A DNA stretch of 64,000 bases from Arthrobacter_H rhombi (GTDB taxonomy: Bacteria > Actinomycetota > Actinomycetes > Actinomycetales > Micrococcaceae), in the NCBI RefSeq assembly GCF_039526245.1, contig NZ_BAAAIV010000011.1, positions 124,001-188,000 on the forward strand. The letters run 5' to 3'. Numbering within the stretch: position 1 is the stretch's first letter; every line of letters starts with the position of its first letter. Shown one piece after another: positions 60,456-64,000 of this stretch. Both the position numbers and the translations under genes were made by a program. The notes beneath the pieces are model-generated. The model made no database searches. It was given only the letters and a program-made list of their open reading frames with translations, and had not been told where the DNA came from.

Positions 60456-60929
60456 ATGGTTTCCAAATTCGTGCACGTGTGGCTGAAGCCGCTGGCGGTC
60501 AACATCGCCGGCTGGTTGCTGCTGGCCATTGGCCTGTTGGCGCTGGTCCTCCCAGGGCCCGGATTGTTGTGCATTGTCGCGGGTCTGGCGGTGCTCTCGA
60601 CCCGGTACCGGTGGGCCGAGAAGCTGATGCACCCGGTGAAGGCGCGGGCCTACCACCTGGCCGCCGAAGGCGTGAAGACGCGGTCGCGGATCGTGGCGAG
60701 CTCCATCGGCGCAGCGTTGCTGTTCACCTGCGGGCTGGTGTGGGGTCTGCGCCCGCCGATGCCCGGTTGGTGGCAGTGGCCGGAGGACTGGTGGCTGGTC
60801 GGCGGGTGGGGGACGGCCCTTTCCATCATGGGGTCCGCCGGATTCGCCATCGGGCTGATCATCTACAGCCACCGGCGGTTCGGGCTGCCGCTGAAGGCAG
60901 CCCGAGCAGCCGACGACGGCGGAGCCTAG
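60456..60929 (+). CDS. TIGR02611-type membrane protein (PGPGW)
   Basis: A 157-residue protein; ATG 60444 would add four residues. L-A-L-V-L-P-G-P-G in the first hairpin of helices (about 20-52) is the PGPGW-type motif. Two further helices lie at about 83-100 and 120-143. TATGCT at 60443-60448 sits 7 nt before ATG 60456, so the mRNA may be leaderless. Function unknown. Its end overlaps the convergent yqeY stop by 4 bp. Confidence 0.8.
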   Translation: MVSKFVHVWLKPLAVNIAGWLLLAIGLLALVLPGPGLLCIVAGLAVLSTRYRWAEKLMHPVKARAYHLAAEGVKTRSRIVASSIGAALLFTCGLVWGLRPPMPGWWQWPEDWWLVGGWGTALSIMGSAGFAIGLIIYSHRRFGLPLKAARAADDGGA

Positions 60930-61390
60930 GCCAGGCGCTCCTTCACCAGGGCGCTGGTCGCCTTGCCATCGAAGCGCCCGGCGACCTCGGCGGTGACCGA
61001 CTTCATGACCTGGCCCATCTGGCGCATGCCCGGCTTCACGCCGTCCACCGTGTGCTCGGCGATGGCCTTCTCGACGATGCCGGCGACGTCGTCCGCGGTC
61101 AGCGGTGCGGGCAGGTAGGACTCGATGAATTCCGCTTCGGCATTTTCCTGTTCGGCGCGCTCGGGCTGCTCGGCGTCGGCGTAGGTCTGGGCCGTCTCGC
61201 GGCGGCGGGCAGCTTCCTTTTGGAGCAGGGAGGTCACCTGCGCATCATCGAGCGCCACCGGCGTCTTGCCGCCCTTTTCCCGGGTGTTGATCTCACCGAG
61301 GATGTTGCGCAGCGTCATGAGCGCGAGCTTGTTGCCCGACTTCATGTGGGCTGTCATATCGGTGCGGAGTTGTTCCTTCAGCGTGCTCAT
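60926..61390 (-). CDS. yqeY: GatB/YqeY domain protein
   Basis: A 154-residue all-helical protein: L-R-T-D-M-T-A-H-M-K-S-G-N-K near the N terminus, F-I-E-S-Y-L-P-A-P-L, then K-P-G-M-R-Q-M-G-Q-V-M-K. The YqeY family resembles the tail domain of GatB and may bind tRNA or assist amidotransferases. Last gene of a three-gene overlapping operon. Confidence 0.92.
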   Translation of the reverse strand: MSTLKEQLRTDMTAHMKSGNKLALMTLRNILGEINTREKGGKTPVALDDAQVTSLLQKEAARRRETAQTYADAEQPERAEQENAEAEFIESYLPAPLTADDVAGIVEKAIAEHTVDGVKPGMRQMGQVMKSVTAEVAGRFDGKATSALVKERLA

Positions 61391-61716
61391 TCTGCGGCCT
61401 TTCGTGGCGGTGGTGCCGAAGCGGGTGCTGCCTCCAGTATCCCGTACGCCGAGCCCCTTCCGAGCGCATCAACGGTGGACGCGAGCCGGTGGATCCCGAT
61501 GATGACCGCGATCCAACCGGCCAGGGTCAACACGCCACCGAGTGCCAGCAGCACCAGCGCGCCGGGGCCCGGTCCGTCCAGCAGCCCGTAGTAGCTGGCC
61601 GTCATGCCCGAGACGGCGAGGGCCACCGCGGCCACGACCGCCAGGGGTTCCAGCAGCACTCCGGCGAGCAGGCCCCACACCAGCAGCGGGGCCGACCTGC
61701 GGGGGCCGTGGCTCAT
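61387..61716 (-). CDS. small membrane protein, 109 aa, unknown
   Basis: Not recognised. Two or three hydrophobic segments (about 10-40, 52-75) and a Pro/Ala-rich tail. The ATGA overlaps with both neighbours support translation as the middle gene of the operon. Confidence 0.75.
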   Translation of the reverse strand: MSHGPRRSAPLLVWGLLAGVLLEPLAVVAAVALAVSGMTASYYGLLDGPGPGALVLLALGGVLTLAGWIAVIIGIHRLASTVDALGRGSAYGILEAAPASAPPPRKAAE

Positions 61717-62075
61717 GCGTAGAAACCGTCCTGCTGCATGGCCGCGGCCAGACCGCCGAAGATCACGATGGCCAGGGCAATCAAGATGATCCACCCCACG
61801 AGCATGACGCTGTTGAGGATCAACCCCGCGATGGCCATGCCCCGGCCCGCCGGTTCGCGCTTGATCCCGATGACGCCGAACACCAGGCCGGCGATCGGGA
61901 CGATGAAGGTGAACCCCGAAAAGATCGACACCAGGCCGAGCACCAGGGAAGTGATGCTCATGCCGCGGGGCGGTGGGGCGTAGGGCTGCCCATACCCGGT
62001 GGTGTAGGTACCCGGATATCCCTGCTGGTTCTGTTGGGGGTACGGCTGCTGGGGGTACTGTCCCGGGTCGGTCAT
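61713..62075 (-). CDS. DUF4190-domain membrane protein
   Basis: A 120-residue protein. The first 38 residues are a Gln/Pro/Tyr-rich cytosolic tail. Then come S-I-T-S-L-V-L-G-L-V-S-I, F-G-V-I-G-I-K-R and G-M-A-I-A-G-L-I-L, the DUF4190 pattern with two helices. First gene of the operon with the small membrane protein and yqeY. Confidence 0.87.
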   Translation of the reverse strand: MTDPGQYPQQPYPQQNQQGYPGTYTTGYGQPYAPPPRGMSITSLVLGLVSIFSGFTFIVPIAGLVFGVIGIKREPAGRGMAIAGLILNSVMLVGWIILIALAIVIFGGLAAAMQQDGFYA

Positions 62076-62382
62076 GGGTCCTCCATGGTTGCTGGCGAGT
62101 CGGTGGTCCTGCGTCCACCGTAGGCGAGCGGCGAACCAGCCACCAAGAGGGAATCCGGTCATGGGGGCCGCACTCCCCGGTTCTTGCTGGATGTTGTGCG
62201 ATGCATTCCACGGTCCAAGCCAGCGAGCCCACGACAACAATGCCTGAGATGTTGGCGACGATGGTCCGGTTGCCAACAGGTGCGGCGTTCCAGCGACCGC
62301 GACTTCCTCTGCAGAAAACGGGAGACGAGAAATGTGACGGATTCTGGTATGCCGAAGTGGGTATTTGCATATACTGTCAATA

Positions 62383-62706
62383 GTGGAAAAGCCTAGCGGG
62401 AATGGGGCCCTGGTGAACGCGAATATCCGTGTGAGTGATGGTGTCGCCGCCATGGGTCTTCCTGAGCTCATTGCCGTATCCGCTGTCATCGTTGTGCTGG
62501 TCTGGGCGGCCCTGGTCTGTTCGGCCAGGATTGCGGTCAGACGCGCACGCGACACGGATGCAGAGCAGCGTGCGGAAGTTCGCTCCAGCGGGAGTGTGGC
62601 TGCACCTGAGGGAAAGCCGCAGGGTCCGGGCTATCCATCGATCCCACCACTGTGGTCCGGCCCCCCGAAAAACATGGGAGTTGTGTCGGCGAAGCATTAT
62701 CGGTGA
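62383..62706 (+). CDS. possible small single-pass membrane protein
   Basis: Not recognised. From GTG 62383 the frame gives 107 residues with one clear membrane helix (L-I-A-V-S-A-V-I-V-V-L-V-W-A, about 30-48) and a hydrophilic Pro-rich tail. TATACT at 62370-62375 lies 7 nt before the GTG, fitting another leaderless start. No homology or operon context supports it, so it is only a candidate. The 307 bp to its left up to the DUF4190 gene shows nothing else. Confidence 0.45.
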   Translation: MEKPSGNGALVNANIRVSDGVAAMGLPELIAVSAVIVVLVWAALVCSARIAVRRARDTDAEQRAEVRSSGSVAAPEGKPQGPGYPSIPPLWSGPPKNMGVVSAKHYR

Positions 62707-62795
62707 CCCGGCTGGTGCCGGCCGGGCCCGCACCAGTACCACCTCGCCCGGGCGGCAGGCCAAGCCAGCGGTGTCGCAGCTGCGGTCCGGAGGGG

Positions 62796-64000
62796 CTACC
62801 GAGCTGCGGCGGGAACCGGGGCGTCCACCTTCTCCAGGCGCACCAGCACCGCCTTGGACACCGGGGTGTTGCTGCCGTCGGCCACCAGACTCAGCGGGAC
62901 CAGGACGTTGGCCTCTGGGTAGTAGGCGGCGACGCACCCCGGCGAGGTCGGGTACTCGACCAACCGGCACCGGCGCATGACCCGGGGCACGCCGTCGTCG
63001 TGCACCCCGTGGACGTCGACATAGTCGCCGTCGGCCAGACCCAGCTCGGCCAGGTCGGTGGCGTTGATGAAGACGACGTCCCGGCCCTTGTGGATCCCGC
63101 GGTAGCGGTCATTGAAGGAATAGATGGTGGTGTTGAACTGGTCGTGCGAGCGCAGGGACTGCAGGATGAGCGTCCCGGCCGGACGTTCGACGTATTCGAG
63201 GTCGTTGACCGTGAGCATGGCCTTGCCGGTTGCGGTCGGGAAAGTCCGGGTGTCGCGGGGACCATGCGCGAGGATGAATCCCCCCTCGCGGCGGACCCGC
63301 TGGTTGTAGTTCGCGCATCCGGGCACCACGCGTGAGATGTGCTCGCGGATCAGGTCGTAGTCCTTTTCGAAGCCAACCCAGTCCACCTTGACCTTGTCGC
63401 CCAACACGGCATGGGCCAGGCGGCTGACGATCGCCGTCTCGGAGAGCAGGTGGTGCGAGACGGGCTCGACGTTGCCCCATGAGGGGTGCACGGCGCAGAC
63501 CGTGTCCTCCACGGTGACGAACTGCTCGCCGGATTCCTGGATGTCGATCTCGGTCCGACCCATGGTCGGCAGGATCAGCGCCTCGGCGCCGGTGACGGTG
63601 TGGGAGCGATTGAGCTTGGTGGAGATCTGCACCGTCAGGTCGGTGCCCTCCATGCCGGCGTAGGCGACCCCGGTGTCGGAGACCGCCGAGACGAGGTTGC
63701 CGCCCAACCCGACGAAGACCTTGATCTTGCCCTGGCCCATGGCCTCGAACATCTGCACCGAGTCCACACCGTGCTCGCGCGGCGGGTTGAACCCGAACTC
63801 CTGCTGCAGGGCATCCAGGAACGAGCCGGGCATCTGTTCCCAGATCCCCATGGTGCGGTCGCCCTGCACGTTGGAGTGGCCGCGGATGGGGGAGGCACCG
63901 GCGCCGCGCTTTCCGATGTTGCCGCGCAGCAGCAGGAGATTGATGATCTCCTTGATCGCATCCACCCCCTTCTTCTGCTGCGTGATCCCCATCGCCCACG
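62796..64000 (-). CDS. YdeP-like molybdopterin oxidoreductase, N-terminal part outside window
   Basis: About 400 C-terminal residues; the frame continues past base 64000. R-G-N-I-G-K-R-G-A-G-A-S-P-I-R-G-H-S-N-V-Q is the typical pterin-binding stretch of FdhF/YdeP-type alpha subunits. The last 110 residues form the molybdopterin dinucleotide-binding domain (L-G-L-A-D-G-D-Y-V-D-V). In the YdeP branch (formate-dehydrogenase-like, linked to acid resistance in E. coli) the electron donor is unknown. No partner subunit is visible here. Confidence 0.88.
   Translation of the reverse strand, partial: WAMGITQQKKGVDAIKEIINLLLLRGNIGKRGAGASPIRGHSNVQGDRTMGIWEQMPGSFLDALQQEFGFNPPREHGVDSVQMFEAMGQGKIKVFVGLGGNLVSAVSDTGVAYAGMEGTDLTVQISTKLNRSHTVTGAEALILPTMGRTEIDIQESGEQFVTVEDTVCAVHPSWGNVEPVSHHLLSETAIVSRLAHAVLGDKVKVDWVGFEKDYDLIREHISRVVPGCANYNQRVRREGGFILAHGPRDTRTFPTATGKAMLTVNDLEYVERPAGTLILQSLRSHDQFNTTIYSFNDRYRGIHKGRDVVFINATDLAELGLADGDYVDVHGVHDDGVPRVMRRCRLVEYPTSPGCVAAYYPEANVLVPLSLVADGSNTPVSKAVLVRLEKVDAPVPAAAR

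Overview
High-GC actinobacterial chromosome, most likely from the family Micrococcaceae. The pointers are a secreted Rpf with the transglycosylase-plus-LysM layout of Micrococcus luteus Rpf, a DtxR/IdeR-type iron box, many ATGA gene overlaps, GTG starts and several probable leaderless promoters. The genus cannot be fixed from the sequence. I see no rRNA, tRNA, CRISPR array, insertion sequence or integrase. The genes are chromosomal, with accessory pieces between housekeeping ones.

Layout. 1-6.9 kb: an App1-like phosphatase (cut by the window edge) and a thioesterase, then a roughly 4 kb segment (GH3 beta-glucosidase, GT28-type glycosyltransferase) bounded by two 46-bp imperfect copies of the thioesterase 3' end, then an unknown gene and a siderophore-interacting reductase. 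6.9-9.6 kb: AlkA-like glycosylase, SdpI-like protein, and an ArsR/CDF metal-efflux pair whose operator covers the regulator start codon. 9.6-15.3 kb: a Wadjet-type condensin operon jetA-jetB-jetC with no jetD next to it. 15.4-22.6 kb: deacetylase-like lipoprotein, aldo/keto reductase, DapA-family protein and a large RecB-nuclease/helicase. 22.7-27.6 kb: MarR with an MFS-USP fusion exporter, DoxX, and a glutaminase fused to STAS and cyclic-nucleotide-binding domains. 27.9-32.0 kb: a siderophore ABC importer with the iron box in its divergent promoter.

32.0-41.7 kb: one long leftward operon. An XRE-TetR hybrid regulator is followed by carnitine catabolism genes (cdhC, cdhA, cdhB), an oligopeptide-type ABC importer and a serine hydrolase. 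This reads as import of a carnitine derivative, release of carnitine, and its conversion to glycine betaine. 41.8-47.2 kb: small membrane protein, sugar MFS, SGNH hydrolase, M50-like protein, TIGR01777 protein. 47.3-51.2 kb: rpf, three back-to-back hairpins, then leftward kynA-kynU-paaX-like (tryptophan to anthranilate) with a PaaX-like box inside the kynA promoter. 51.3-55.2 kb: DUF488 protein, then a type III PKS - methyltransferase - FAD monooxygenase operon. 55.4-64 kb: class V aminotransferase, DUF2945, a hipBA module, tag-crcB-crcB, small membrane proteins, YqeY, and the C-terminal part of a YdeP-like molybdopterin oxidoreductase running off the window.

Coordinates, reading frames, motifs and palindromes were read from the sequence. 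Family names rest on remembered conserved motifs and gene context. No database search was run.
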